Assembly: GCF_015594625.1 (NCBI RefSeq)
Contig: NZ_JADNRQ010000013.1
Coordinates: forward strand, 16,143-80,142
DNA from: Desulfallas sp. Bu1-1
Lineage (GTDB): Bacteria > Bacillota > Desulfotomaculia > Desulfotomaculales > Desulfallaceae
DNA length: 64,000 bases
Reading direction: 5' to 3'
Within the stretch, counting starts at the first letter, position 1. Each line of letters opens with the position of its first letter. The notes below the pieces were generated by a model. That model saw only the letters and a program-made list of their open reading frames with translations, was not told the DNA's origin and searched no databases. Made by a program: the position numbers and the translations under genes. This document shows, piece after piece, positions 45,098-53,675 of the stretch.

Positions 45098-46971
45098 TGC
45101 GGCCCGCTGTCCCCTTTCCTGCCGGCGGGGCCTGTCCAGCCGCGGCTTATCCGGGGCTGGCGCCGCCTTTTAAGCGGGTCGAGATAGTCGGGCCTGATTT
45201 CCTGTTGCCACTCCGCCCCCCGCATGAAGTAGTCCTGGTTTTTACGGGTAACCGGCGCGGCCGGCGCTATGAAGGGCACTCCGAAAGATTTCAGGCTGAC
45301 CATCAGGCCCACATGGACGAAAAAGCCCACCATGATGCCCAATAAACCCAGCACCGAGGCTAAAAAGATGTAAATAAACCGCAAAACCCTGATAGACAGG
45401 GAAAAGGTATAATTGGGTATGGAAAATGAGCCCAGCGCGGTCACGGCCACCACGATAATCAGGATGGGGCTGACGATATTGGCGGCCACCGCCGCCTGCC
45501 CCAGGATCAACGCGCCCACAATACCCAGGGTGGTGCCGACGGTGCCCGGTATCCTGACCCCGGCCTCCCGGATCAACTCAAATGAAAGCTCCATAATTAG
45601 CACCTCCACAATAGACGGAAAGGGCACTTTCTCCCGGGACCCCGTCATGGCCAGCAGCAGGTCGGTGGGAATAAACTCCTGGTGATAAGCCACAATGGCC
45701 ACGTAGTGAGCGGGTAAAAGCAAGGCCAGAAACAGCCCGGCATATCGAATCAGCCTGGCAAACGAGCCGAAGGGCCACCTCACGTATGCGTCTTCCGGGG
45801 ACTGCATCAGGGAGAAAAAGGTGGCGGGCACCACCATCACAAAGGGGCTGCCGTCCACCACGATGGCTACATGGCCCTCCAGAAGGTTGGCGGCCACCCG
45901 GTCGGGCCGCTCGGTGGCCAGCACCTGCGGCACGAGGGCAAAGGGCGCGTCTTCAATCAACTGTTCCATCAAACCGGTCACCTGCGTGTAATCGGCCTGG
46001 ATGGACTCCAGCCTCCTTTTTACCTCATGCACCAGGTCGGGGTTGGCCAGGTCATCCAAATACATGACCGCGCACTGCATGGGCGAAGCGCCGCCGACTT
46101 TGATAAACTCCGTAACCAGGGAAGGGAGATGGATAATTTTCCTGATCAAAGAGGTATTAACCCTGATCTGCTCGGTAAAACCTTCCTGGGGACCCCGAAT
46201 CACGGCCTCCACCTGGGGCGTACCGACACTACGGTATTGCCACCCCTTGGTTTCAAGCAAAATGGCCTGGTTAAAACCATCAATAAGCAGGGCGCTGTTA
46301 CCATTCAGCACATCATCAACAATCCTGGCGTAGTTGTCGGCGGTGGAAACCTGGTTGGCGGGGACCAGCGCCTCTTTCACCCGGTCAAATAGATCCTTGT
46401 AAAAAGCGGTCCCCCCGTTGGCCCCGGGCTGTTCGTCCATGCTCCGGTCAAAAAGGCCCGATATCAGCATCAGGGGCTGCAAAACGGCCAGGTTCTGCAC
46501 CTGGGAGTTGGTGATGCCGTCGATGAAAACCAGCAGCGCCTTGACGGGCGGGTCCGTCCCAATGGTCAGGCTGCGCAGCACGGCGTCCTTGTTCTGGGGT
46601 ACACGGAATATTTTGGCCAGCACCCGCCTGTTTTCTTCCAGGTCGTAAACCAGCTTGACTTTATTTTGCAAAATCTCGTCAATGGACTGGTTTTCCGCCA
46701 CCTTGCCGACGAATTTTTCCCGGACGGGGGAACCGGTTTTATTTCTTTGCCGGGCCACTCTTTTGCGCGGTTTTTTTCCCCCGGTTCCATCGGTTGGTTT
46801 GCCATGTTCCTTTGCTTCTGGTTTTCGGCCCGGTTCTTTTCCGCCGCTCCCCGAAGGTTGCGGCGCGGCTTCCTCCAATTTATCCTCGATGCCTGACTGG
46901 TAAACGGACGGGATCGATTTTGGTTTTTGATACAGCAAATATTTTAACATCGCCTTCGGCCAGGACATCAT
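45094..46971 (-). CDS. gerA: Germinant receptor protein, GerA family
   Basis: The 625-residue protein has a charged N-terminal region, a conserved soluble domain (NQSIDEILQNKVKLVYDLEENR, VFIDGITNSQVQNLAVLQPLM, VIRGPQEGFTEQIRVNTSLIRK), and about five C-terminal membrane helices. It is the largest subunit of a nutrient germinant receptor. A Lys/Arg/Gly-rich low-complexity linker (GSGGKEPGRKPEAKEHGKPT onward) precedes the conserved part. ATGs at 46971 and 46968 follow GAGG; the frame further upstream to 47085 enters a repeat. Confidence 0.93.
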   Translation of the reverse strand: MMSWPKAMLKYLLYQKPKSIPSVYQSGIEDKLEEAAPQPSGSGGKEPGRKPEAKEHGKPTDGTGGKKPRKRVARQRNKTGSPVREKFVGKVAENQSIDEILQNKVKLVYDLEENRRVLAKIFRVPQNKDAVLRSLTIGTDPPVKALLVFIDGITNSQVQNLAVLQPLMLISGLFDRSMDEQPGANGGTAFYKDLFDRVKEALVPANQVSTADNYARIVDDVLNGNSALLIDGFNQAILLETKGWQYRSVGTPQVEAVIRGPQEGFTEQIRVNTSLIRKIIHLPSLVTEFIKVGGASPMQCAVMYLDDLANPDLVHEVKRRLESIQADYTQVTGLMEQLIEDAPFALVPQVLATERPDRVAANLLEGHVAIVVDGSPFVMVVPATFFSLMQSPEDAYVRWPFGSFARLIRYAGLFLALLLPAHYVAIVAYHQEFIPTDLLLAMTGSREKVPFPSIVEVLIMELSFELIREAGVRIPGTVGTTLGIVGALILGQAAVAANIVSPILIIVVAVTALGSFSIPNYTFSLSIRVLRFIYIFLASVLGLLGIMVGFFVHVGLMVSLKSFGVPFIAPAAPVTRKNQDYFMRGAEWQQEIRPDYLDPLKRRRQPRISRGWTGPAGRKGDSGPQ

Positions 46972-47018
46972 CCACACCTCGGATTCGGACTTAAACCATC
47001 TATAATAACAGTAATAAC

Positions 47019-47263
47019 AATATTTCGCTACAAAAACCGGTACTTGTATCTGGGGCTCCGGTGGTATCAATCGCTCACTTCGCAATTATCCTCGTAGTGG
47101 CTAAAGTTACTGCTTGTTAACGCTTACAAAACCCTGCCGGAGCAATACTTTACGCCCTTTCAGGGTCAAGCTCCAAGGCTATGACGGGCTAAGCACCGGA
47201 CCCAGTGCTCAGTTCGCTCCAGAAAACCACCGGATCGCCTGCTGCTGTGGTGTTTTTACAGTA
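47019..47263. repeat. 250-bp repeat family, second subtype copy
   Basis: TATTTCGCTACAAAAACCGG at the left and GTGGTGTTTTTACAGT at the right are the family ends. The interior (CTCGTAGTGGCTAAAGTTAC, TGTTAACGCTTACAAAACCC, TGACGGGCTAAGCACCG) differs from the first subtype and matches 42200-42405 inverted. It lies between gerA and the divergent channel gene, so it may carry or disturb their promoters; 47264-47477 has nothing else recognisable. Confidence 0.85.
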
Positions 47264-47477
47264 CAGTTTTAGTTATACCCTGGCAGTTAGTGGTTTATGT
47301 GGTGAATCCTGTGGCACATCGTTTTCAACCCGCCGGTACTTCCAGGATCTTGGACGGGAAATCGTTGCCCCGGATGAAATGGGTGAAGACGGTTGGCATC
47401 AATGGGAAAATGCCGGTCCCTATGCTATAATATCCAGCAGATAAATTATTTTGTTGATTCCGGAGGTGCATTGAATT

Positions 47478-48689
47478 TTGCCGCAGCTGTTGGATTCCGT
47501 CACCACACTATTACGGGAGTGGCTAACGCGGGAGCGCATGGAAACGATACTGGTTGACCTGGCGCTGTCCGCTGCAGTACTTGCCGCTACATATTTACTG
47601 GTCAAAATTTTGTCCCCGGCAATAGACCGGCTGTTCCGGGATAAAAGAAAAGACAGGGAAAACGAGGACGGCACCCCGGCGGTACAGGGAGTTCTTTCGG
47701 ACAGCTTCGCCCGCTCGGCGCGGGTATTGTTAAAGACCCTGCTCCTGTACGGGAGCTATTTTCTCGCCGCCGTGGTCATCCTGGAAATTTTTCACGTTAA
47801 AATCATTTCACCGGAAGACCTCAAATCGCTGGGCGTCAAGATTCTGAAAATCGCCGGCGTGCTGGTGGGGGCCAGGCTGGTGGTCAATATCGGGCGGCTG
47901 GCGGTAAAACAGGTTTTCGCGCAGCGGGATGACATGGGAAGTTTCCTCGAGGACCAGCGGGCCCAAACCCTGGAGGTACTGCTGCGCAGCGTCCTGACTT
48001 ACATTGTTTTTTTCGTGGCCGGCCTGATGATCCTGGAGATTTTCAACGTCAATACCAGCGCCATCCTGGCCAGCGCCGGCATCCTGGGCCTGGCGGTGGG
48101 ATTTGGGGCTCAAAACCTGGTTAAGGATGTAATCAGCGGTTTTTTCATTTTATTCGAAAACCAGTTTAATGTGGGGGACTTTGTGGAAACAGCCGGTGTT
48201 GTCGGCACGGTGGAGGAAATCGGGCTGCGCACCTGCAAAATACGCCAGTGGACCGGCCAGTTGCATGTGATTCCCAACGGGGAAATCACCCGGGTTACCA
48301 ACTACAACCGGGGCCAAATGATGGCGGTGGTGACGGTGGGCATTGCCTACGAGGAAGACATTGATCAAGCCATCGGGGTGTTGAAGCAGGAGTGCGAAAC
48401 CGCCTTTCGGGAGATTGAAACCATTCTGGATACCCCCCAGGTTCAGGGCGTGGTTGAACTGGCCGATTCCTCGGTAAATATCCGCGCCATCGCCCCCACC
48501 GTGCCCGGCGAGCACTGGGCCGTGGAGCGGGAACTGCGCCGCCGCTTCAAGTACGCGCTGGACCGGGCGGGCATCGAAATCCCCTACCCCCGCCGGGTGC
48601 TGTACCAGCGGGACGAAAACAGCCAGAAAGAGGAGCCGCGTGAATCGCACCCGTTTGGCGGGAACAGCGCCGGGCTAACGGAGATTTAA
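47478..48689 (+). CDS. Mechanosensitive ion channel, MscS family
   Basis: MscS-type channels open on membrane tension to release solutes. The 403-residue protein has about four membrane helices, more than the three of E. coli MscS. The pore helix is ASAGILGLAVGFGAQNLVKDVISGFFILFENQFNVGDFVE around residues 195-235. The beta domain follows (GTVEEIGLRTCKIRQWTGQLHVIPNGEITRVTNYNRG), and the C-terminal alpha/beta domain ends in DRAGIEIPYPRRVLYQRD. The TTG at 47478 with GGAGG eleven bases upstream is used. Confidence 0.93.
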   Translation: MPQLLDSVTTLLREWLTRERMETILVDLALSAAVLAATYLLVKILSPAIDRLFRDKRKDRENEDGTPAVQGVLSDSFARSARVLLKTLLLYGSYFLAAVVILEIFHVKIISPEDLKSLGVKILKIAGVLVGARLVVNIGRLAVKQVFAQRDDMGSFLEDQRAQTLEVLLRSVLTYIVFFVAGLMILEIFNVNTSAILASAGILGLAVGFGAQNLVKDVISGFFILFENQFNVGDFVETAGVVGTVEEIGLRTCKIRQWTGQLHVIPNGEITRVTNYNRGQMMAVVTVGIAYEEDIDQAIGVLKQECETAFREIETILDTPQVQGVVELADSSVNIRAIAPTVPGEHWAVERELRRRFKYALDRAGIEIPYPRRVLYQRDENSQKEEPRESHPFGGNSAGLTEI

Positions 48690-48705
48690 AAAAAAACTGG
48701 CAAAA

Positions 48706-48756
48706 ACTAAACCGGGGGCGGGTTTATGTTATAAACCGGCCCCCGGCTAGTTATTT
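48706..48756 (+). terminator. Terminator after the mscS-type gene
   Basis: A long stem formed by CCGGGGGC-GGGTTTAT and ATAAACC-GGCCCCCGG lies 20 bp after the stop. TAGTTATTTCCC follows, so the T tract is weak but the stem is very stable. Confidence 0.65.
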
Positions 48757-48780
48757 CCCGTATTCAAACCAATCTCCCCC

Positions 48781-48912
48781 CTATTTTTTTGTTTTGCCTT
48801 TTTTGTTTTCTCCGCCTTCGGGCAGCGCTTCCCGCTTGTGATCATCGGCATCGGTTTCGATTTTTTCCAGGCCGATGTCCCTCAGGATCTGGTCGATTAA
48901 TTCCTTGGTCAT
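48781..48912 (-). CDS. Hypothetical 43-residue protein
   Basis: The frame begins MTKELIDQILRDIGLEKIET and ends in a Lys-rich tail (KKGKTKK). AAAGGAGG lies just upstream; the ATG at 48912 is seven bases after it. Charged and without a membrane segment. No family recognised. It follows the histidine kinase/regulator region convergently with mscS, and is supported mainly by its excellent ribosome site. Confidence 0.6.
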   Translation of the reverse strand: MTKELIDQILRDIGLEKIETDADDHKREALPEGGENKKGKTKK

Positions 48913-49043
48913 GGACATACCTCCTTTTTCAATTGTGGATAAAGAAATGATATGCTAATTATATAATATGTGTGTAAAAATTCAAACATTTTCGGGTTAA
49001 AAAAATGTTATTTAACCGTAAAATTACCGGTAAATCGCTAAAT

Positions 49044-50435
49044 TTATTCCAGCACGGGCAGTGTCACCTCAATTTCCGCCCCGCCTGCTTTAGCGTTGCG
49101 GGCACGGACTGCGCCGCCGTGTTCCTCCACGATGGCCCGGGCTATGGATAATCCCAGCCCGCTGCCCCCCCGGCGGCCCTTGTAAAACCGTTCCCACAGG
49201 CGCAATAAGTCCTCGTCGCTGAACCCCTCTCCATCGTCCCGCACTATTACCCGGACTTTGCCGCCTTCGGCGGGCCCCGCACTAATTTCCACCCGGGAAC
49301 GGGCGTGGCGCACCGCGTTGGCGATCAGGTTGACGAACACCCGGACCAGCTTTTCCCCGTCCGCCCGGAGGTTCACTTCGGGGCAGCGCCCCAGCTCCAG
49401 GGAGATGTTTTTCTCCATGGCCACCACGCGCTGTGATTCCACGGCCTGCTCGAGCACCTCCGCCAGCTCGGTTTCCTCGAAATGGTACACCCCGGACGGG
49501 CTCTCCAGCTTGCCCAGGTAAACCAGCTCCTCCACCAGGTTCTTCAGCCGCCCGGTTTCCCGCACGATCACTTCCAGGGCCCGGTCCGCCTCCTCGCCGC
49601 GAAAAACGCCGTCCCGGATCCCCTCGGCATATCCCTGGATGGACATGAGGGGGCTTTTCAATTCGTGCGAGGCGTTCTGGAAAAACTGCCTTTGCACCCG
49701 GTCGTATTCCGCCAGTTTTTCATCCATGGCATTGATGGCCAGCCCCAGTTCGCCGATTTCATCGCCGGTATCAACCTCCACCCGCCAGCCGAAATTGCGC
49801 TCGGCCACCCGGTGGGCCTTTTCCCTAAGCAGAGTCAGCGGCCGGGAAATGCGCCTGGCCAGTAGCATGGTGATACCAAGGGCGGCCAGCGACGCCACAC
49901 CAAGGCTGACCAGGAATAGTGACAGAAGGTCGTGGAGTATTTCTTCAAGGCCCTCCACCCTGGTAAGCAGCACCACCGCCCCGCCGCCCCGGGTGCCGTT
50001 TCCGAGGTAGCGCGCCGCCGCCACGTAGCGCTCGTTCCCGAGGGTCACCCGCCCCTCGTAAACACCGGAAGCAGCCAGCTCGGCGATTACCGCGGGGTCC
50101 AGCACGCTGCCGGCGGGCACTCCGGCAAGGCTGCTTTCCAAAACCACGCCCCGGCCGTTGACCAGCAGGTATTCCCCCTGGATCACCCGGCCCAGCACCT
50201 GGTAAGTCATGTAATGGTGCATCATCATGCCGCGGGGCCGGTCTCCTTCTCCGGGCAGAACGTCCATAACACCAGCCAGGTTGCGGGCGTCCCGGAGCAA
50301 ACTGTCCCTGGCCGCCTGCTCCAGGTGACGGCTCAACAAAAACCAGAAGGACGCCCCCATGAGCAGAGAGGTAAGAACTATCACCGCCAGGTAACCGAGG
50401 GCAATGCGCCAGGCGATGCTTTTTCTCCTAAACAC
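49044..50435 (-). CDS. Sensor histidine kinase
   Basis: A membrane-bound kinase of the EnvZ/PhoR/ResE type. The 463-residue protein has two membrane helices (about 10-32 and 160-185) around an extracytoplasmic sensor domain, then HAMP (RRISRPLTLLREKAHRVAERNF), HisKA with the phosphoaccepting His in FFQNASHELKSPLMSIQGYAEG, and HATPase (NLIANAVRHARSRVEI, DDGEGFSDEDLLRLWERFYKG, GSGLGLSIARAIVEEHGG). The GTG start overlaps the stop of the response regulator gene by 8 bp. The signal is unknown. Confidence 0.94.
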   Translation of the reverse strand: MFRRKSIAWRIALGYLAVIVLTSLLMGASFWFLLSRHLEQAARDSLLRDARNLAGVMDVLPGEGDRPRGMMMHHYMTYQVLGRVIQGEYLLVNGRGVVLESSLAGVPAGSVLDPAVIAELAASGVYEGRVTLGNERYVAAARYLGNGTRGGGAVVLLTRVEGLEEILHDLLSLFLVSLGVASLAALGITMLLARRISRPLTLLREKAHRVAERNFGWRVEVDTGDEIGELGLAINAMDEKLAEYDRVQRQFFQNASHELKSPLMSIQGYAEGIRDGVFRGEEADRALEVIVRETGRLKNLVEELVYLGKLESPSGVYHFEETELAEVLEQAVESQRVVAMEKNISLELGRCPEVNLRADGEKLVRVFVNLIANAVRHARSRVEISAGPAEGGKVRVIVRDDGEGFSDEDLLRLWERFYKGRRGGSGLGLSIARAIVEEHGGAVRARNAKAGGAEIEVTLPVLE

Positions 50436-51102
50436 TGATTTTATACCCGTAACCCCAGACCGTGCTTACCCTGGTCCGGGCCCCTTTTTCCTTTAATTTG
50501 CGCCGCAGCCGCTTGACCACGTCATCCACGGCCCGGGTATCCCCCACGTAGTCCATGCCCCACACCCGGTCCAGAATCTGGTCCCGGCTCAAAGCCTGTC
50601 CCGGGTGCCCGGCCAGCAGGTGCAACAGGTCGAACTCCTTCACCGTCAAGTCCAGGACGCTTCCGCCAACAGTCGCCTCCCGCCTGGCGGGATAGACGGT
50701 GATGTCCCCCACCCTGATTTCCGCTTCCGCCGGCGGGGGCGCAGCGGACCGGCGTAAAACCGTGCGCACCCTGGCCACCAGTTCCCGGGGGCTGAACGGC
50801 TTGGTCAGGTAGTCGTCCCCGCCCAGTTCCAGGCCCAGCACCCGGTCCACTTCCTCGCCCCGGGCGGAAACAAAGATAACGGGCACATTGCCACGGCGGC
50901 GAATTTCCCGGCATAGTTCCAGGCCGTCCATGCCCGGCATCATAATATCCAGGATAAACATGTCGGGCCATTCCCGGTCCATCACCGCCAAAAGGCCGTC
51001 CGCACCGTTGAACACCCTTGTTTCGAACCCCTCGCGCTCCAAGTATTTTTTTATAATACCCGCTATATCAGGGTCGTCGTCGACCACAAATATTTTCTTC
51101 AT
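50428..51102 (-). CDS. OmpR/PhoB-type response regulator
   Basis: The 224-residue protein has a receiver domain (VVDDDPDIAGIIKKYLEREGF, phosphoacceptor Asp in MFILDIMMPGMDGLELC, Lys in LTKPFSPRELVARV) and a C-terminal winged helix (EFDLLHLLAGHPGQALSRDQILDRVWG, TRVSTVWGYGYKI). The ATG at 51102 follows GGAGG by six bases; the longer frame to 51309 is not supported. It is cotranscribed with the kinase. Targets cannot be inferred. Confidence 0.95.
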   Translation of the reverse strand: MKKIFVVDDDPDIAGIIKKYLEREGFETRVFNGADGLLAVMDREWPDMFILDIMMPGMDGLELCREIRRRGNVPVIFVSARGEEVDRVLGLELGGDDYLTKPFSPRELVARVRTVLRRSAAPPPAEAEIRVGDITVYPARREATVGGSVLDLTVKEFDLLHLLAGHPGQALSRDQILDRVWGMDYVGDTRAVDDVVKRLRRKLKEKGARTRVSTVWGYGYKISV

Positions 51103-51300
51103 TAATTTCCTCCCGAATTTCCTCCCGCTATTGTTAAAGTCACCGGCCGGGCCAACCGGCTTCACAACTTTATTGTACTGCAAAACGGCCCAAATCTCAA
51201 AAACCTGAAAAAGTTTAATGAAAACTCCAATTAATTGTTGCCTTGTTACATATTTATTTGTATAATATGTATAATATAAAATATCTCGGAGGTGGTTTAA

Positions 51301-51471
51301 ATGAAACAAAATACAATTTTCCGGTTAACCATCGGCGGTGATTCCCCCAGGCAGTACCACCTCCAATCCAGGTGGGTCGTGGAGATTTATATCCAAACCT
51401 ATCGCCAGATAGGCAAGCAAGTCAACCTGGAACAACTTGTGGATGGAATCTGGCAGCCCGCATCAATTTAA
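51301..51471 (+). CDS. Hypothetical 56-residue protein
   Basis: Starts at the ATG at 51301, eight bases after GGAGG, and reads MKQNTIFRLTIGGDSPRQYH through to WQPASI. Soluble, with aromatic and Gln residues; no family recognised. It is divergent from the response regulator gene and is followed by a strong terminator, so it looks like a short independent transcript. Confidence 0.6.
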   Translation: MKQNTIFRLTIGGDSPRQYHLQSRWVVEIYIQTYRQIGKQVNLEQLVDGIWQPASI

Positions 51472-51500
51472 AACAACTATGCATAAATTTAATTTTATGC

Positions 51501-51538
51501 AAAATAGTTGCCCAAACCGGCAACTATTTTTATTTTTT
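51501..51538 (+). terminator. Intrinsic terminator after the 56-residue gene
   Basis: AAAATAGTTGCC pairs perfectly with GGCAACTATTTT over a six-base loop, followed by TATTTTTT. Confidence 0.85.
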
Positions 51539-51585
51539 AACCGGAGCGATCATAAAAAGAACGGCAAGCTTTTCTATTTCAGGCA

Positions 51586-51612
51586 CACCCTGCCCCCGCC
51601 ACACATACATTA
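51586..51612 (+). promoter_or_regulatory. Possible sigma-K promoter upstream of the first cotE
   Basis: CATACATTA (51604-51612) matches the -10 pattern CATANNNTA, with AC about 15 bases upstream matching the short -35 of mother-cell sigma-K promoters. It is 50 bp before the coat gene. The motif is short and could occur by chance. Confidence 0.35.
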
Positions 51613-51660
51613 ATCAAAAAAAGTCAAATTATTTTTTTCGCCTTGGGGAGGTTTATACTT

Positions 51661-52170
51661 ATGCTCCAAATGGAACCCGAAAAATATAGAGAAATCATTA
51701 CCAAAGCCGTATACGGCAATGTCCAAAAAACATTTCAAGTGAAAAAATTAATCAAGCTGCCGGACGGACAACTACCTGCGCAAGTGCTTGGGGCAACCGT
51801 GACCACCTGTCAAATCACCGCTGACACCCGCCTGGATGAAACACCGGCAAGACGGGAACCCGGCGTCGCCATCGGCGGCTTTTTCGCGGCCCACGTCTGG
51901 TACGCCTGCAATAACGGCAAAACCACCGCGGTATTAAAGGAGGCAGTTAAAGTCAGGGAATTCATTCCGGTTGATCAATTCGGCGGCAGCGCCAGGCCGG
52001 TTGAGGCCAAGGTGGAACTGGCCAAAGATCCTGAATTTGTAGAAGCAACCATCATCGATAATGACAAGATTTTAATCAAAGTTGAACTGAATATCCGTTC
52101 CCAGATCATCTGTGAATCAAGGGTTTGGGTGTGCACTTATCAGCCCGCCGAGGGAAGAGATGGCAGTTAA
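51661..52170 (+). CDS. cotE: Spore outer coat morphogenetic protein, CotE family (copy 1)
   Basis: CotE organises assembly of the outer spore coat in Bacillus. The 169-residue protein aligns in order with the family: the start YREIITKAVYG, a beta-rich middle with AAHVWYACNNGKTTAVLKEAVKVREFIPV, AKDPEFVEATIIDNDKILIKVEL, and the end SRVWVCTY. It lacks most of the very acidic tail found in Bacillus CotE. The ATG at 51661 follows GGGGAGG by nine bases. A second CotE-type gene lies 2 kb downstream. Confidence 0.88.
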   Translation: MLQMEPEKYREIITKAVYGNVQKTFQVKKLIKLPDGQLPAQVLGATVTTCQITADTRLDETPARREPGVAIGGFFAAHVWYACNNGKTTAVLKEAVKVREFIPVDQFGGSARPVEAKVELAKDPEFVEATIIDNDKILIKVELNIRSQIICESRVWVCTYQPAEGRDGS

Positions 52171-52212
52171 GGTGTTGAGGAGTAGAATTTTTAATTATTG
52201 AAGATATAGTGA

Positions 52213-52240
52213 AGATCTTGCCCGCAGGCAAGATTTTTTT
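52213..52240 (+). terminator. Intrinsic terminator after the first cotE
   Basis: ATCTTGCC pairs with GGCAAGAT over the tetraloop CGCA, followed by seven T. Confidence 0.9.
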
Positions 52241-52386
52241 GTGCCTTAATGCCATCTGGTTCCTTTGAAATACATCTGCCCCAAAAAGTCGGAATTGTTT
52301 TTAAGGTAAACGTTAGATCATTTTTAACATAATTTTCTATTTTTATTAACAATAGGTAATAATTAATCATACATTATAATTGAATC

Positions 52387-52637
52387 TTGATTTCGCTGCA
52401 AAAATACCACAGCGGCAGGCGATCCGGCGGATTTCTGGAGTGAGTGAAGCACTGGATGCGGTCACTAGCCCGTCATATCCCAAGAGTCATGACCCCTTAG
52501 GGCGTGAAGAAGTAGTTAGGCAGTGAGTTGCAAGCGTTAACTACAAGTTTTACCGGCCTCAAGAGTAAAATTGTGAAACGAACGATTGATGCCGCCGGAG
52601 CGCCAGATACAAGTAACGGTTTTTGCAGCGTAATCAA
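52387..52637. repeat. 250-bp repeat family, full copy 3 (inverted)
   Basis: TTGATTTCGCTGCAAAAATA at one end and TTTTTGCAGCGTAATCAA at the other. The interior (TAGCCCGTCATATCCCAAGA, GCAAGCGTTAACTACAAG) matches the copies at 22637 and 24497 in the opposite orientation. It lies directly upstream of the first member of a pair of unknown genes and must contain or replace their promoter region. Confidence 0.88.
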
Positions 52638-52665
52638 TCTTTAATTAGCAAAGGAGAGATTTATT

Positions 52666-53097
52666 GTGTCAGAACATCCCGATAGCGTAAAGGAGAAAGA
52701 AATAGCGTCAGAACGCCCCGAGCGTCCCGGATACAATGATCGCTCAGGGCGCCGCGAGCACGCCAATGTCAACAAGGACCCTCAATTAACCAGAAGCGCT
52801 TTTAAGCAAACCTTTATTCAAAGACTTGATGAAGCCTTTCAGGACATGGTAGTAAATGTCGAGTTTGAGACATTTGAAAACTCCATTAAAAAAGTTACCG
52901 GGGCAACACTAACTAGAATCGGCACCGACCACAATACTTCGTTGACCTACGTTGAGCTGGTGTCCCCCATCCCACTTATCCCGTTTCAGGTTCTTACTTT
53001 CATGCCTGGAGTAGCCACCCCCGTGAGCATCCAATTTGTCACAGCTATTATTATTCGCAATATTACCCGGGTGATCAGTGTAGAAAGACTATTTTAA
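52666..53097 (+). CDS. Unknown protein, first of a tandem paralogous pair
   Basis: The 143-residue protein has a charged N-terminal part (about 1-50) and a conserved part shared with the next gene: KQTFIQRLDEAFQDMVVNVE, the FETFENSIKKV segment, then a hydrophobic beta-rich end (YVELVSPIPLIPFQVLTFMP, GVATPV, RVISVERLF). No known family recognised. The GTG follows GGAGAG by seven bases. Position between two cotE-type genes suggests a coat or spore-surface role; that is inference only. Confidence 0.8.
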   Translation: MSEHPDSVKEKEIASERPERPGYNDRSGRREHANVNKDPQLTRSAFKQTFIQRLDEAFQDMVVNVEFETFENSIKKVTGATLTRIGTDHNTSLTYVELVSPIPLIPFQVLTFMPGVATPVSIQFVTAIIIRNITRVISVERLF

Positions 53098-53122
53098 AAA
53101 CTTAACAAAGGAGGGGTTATAA

Positions 53123-53491
53123 ATGGCTGAAGAAAAGATCATAACTCCCGATCGTCCAGAAATCAATAAAGACTCGAACCTGACAAAAACCGTTGTTAAT
53201 CAAAACTTTTTCCAAAGGCTTGATCAAGCATTCCAGGATACAATGGTAAACGTTGAATTTCAAACTTTTGAAGACTCCATCAAAAAAGTTGTCGGGGCAC
53301 TATTGACCAGAATTAGCACACCTGCCAATCTGGAAGAAGGTTATCTTGAGCTGGTGTCCCCAATTCCATCGGTTCCATTTACCGTGCTTACTTTTCTCCC
53401 TGGAGTAGCCACCCCCGTTAATATTGAGTTCGCCACAGCCATTTTAATTCCGGATCTTTTCCGGATCATCAGCGTTGAAAGAATTTTTTAG
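53123..53491 (+). CDS. Unknown protein, second of a tandem paralogous pair
   Basis: The 122-residue product is clearly homologous to the preceding one (NQNFFQRLDQAFQDTMVNVE, FQTFEDSIKKVVGALLTRIS, LVSPIPSVPFTVLTFLPGVA, RIISVERIF) but lacks its long charged N-terminus. Conservation of FxxRLD and TFExSIKKV with a Pro/Val-rich C-terminal half suggests a small self-assembling beta domain. AAAGGAGGGG precedes the ATG. A terminator-like hairpin follows. Function unknown. Confidence 0.8.
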   Translation: MAEEKIITPDRPEINKDSNLTKTVVNQNFFQRLDQAFQDTMVNVEFQTFEDSIKKVVGALLTRISTPANLEEGYLELVSPIPSVPFTVLTFLPGVATPVNIEFATAILIPDLFRIISVERIF

Positions 53492-53552
53492 GAAACCTAC
53501 AGCAAAATGCTGCACCTCATTTGACCCAATTTGGGGCCGTTGAACGGTATCT

Positions 53553-53582
53553 AAACCCCCTTACCCCTGCAAGGGGGTTTAC
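53553..53582 (+). terminator. Terminator after the tandem pair
   Basis: AAACCCCCTT pairs with AAGGGGGTTT over an eight-base loop about 60 bp after the stop. Confidence 0.65.
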
Positions 53583-53675
53583 TTATGTTAATAGACCTGT
53601 TTGCACAAAAAACCGCATTGCATCATAGTCTTAAATAAAAATTAAACAACAACTGAAAGGAGGGCCATATGCTAC

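Noticed and set aside
47019..47085. N-terminal extension of gerA to 47085
   Set aside because: The added residues translate the 250-bp repeat; the same string (PPE-QIQVPVF-AK) appears ahead of the MFS gene for the same reason.
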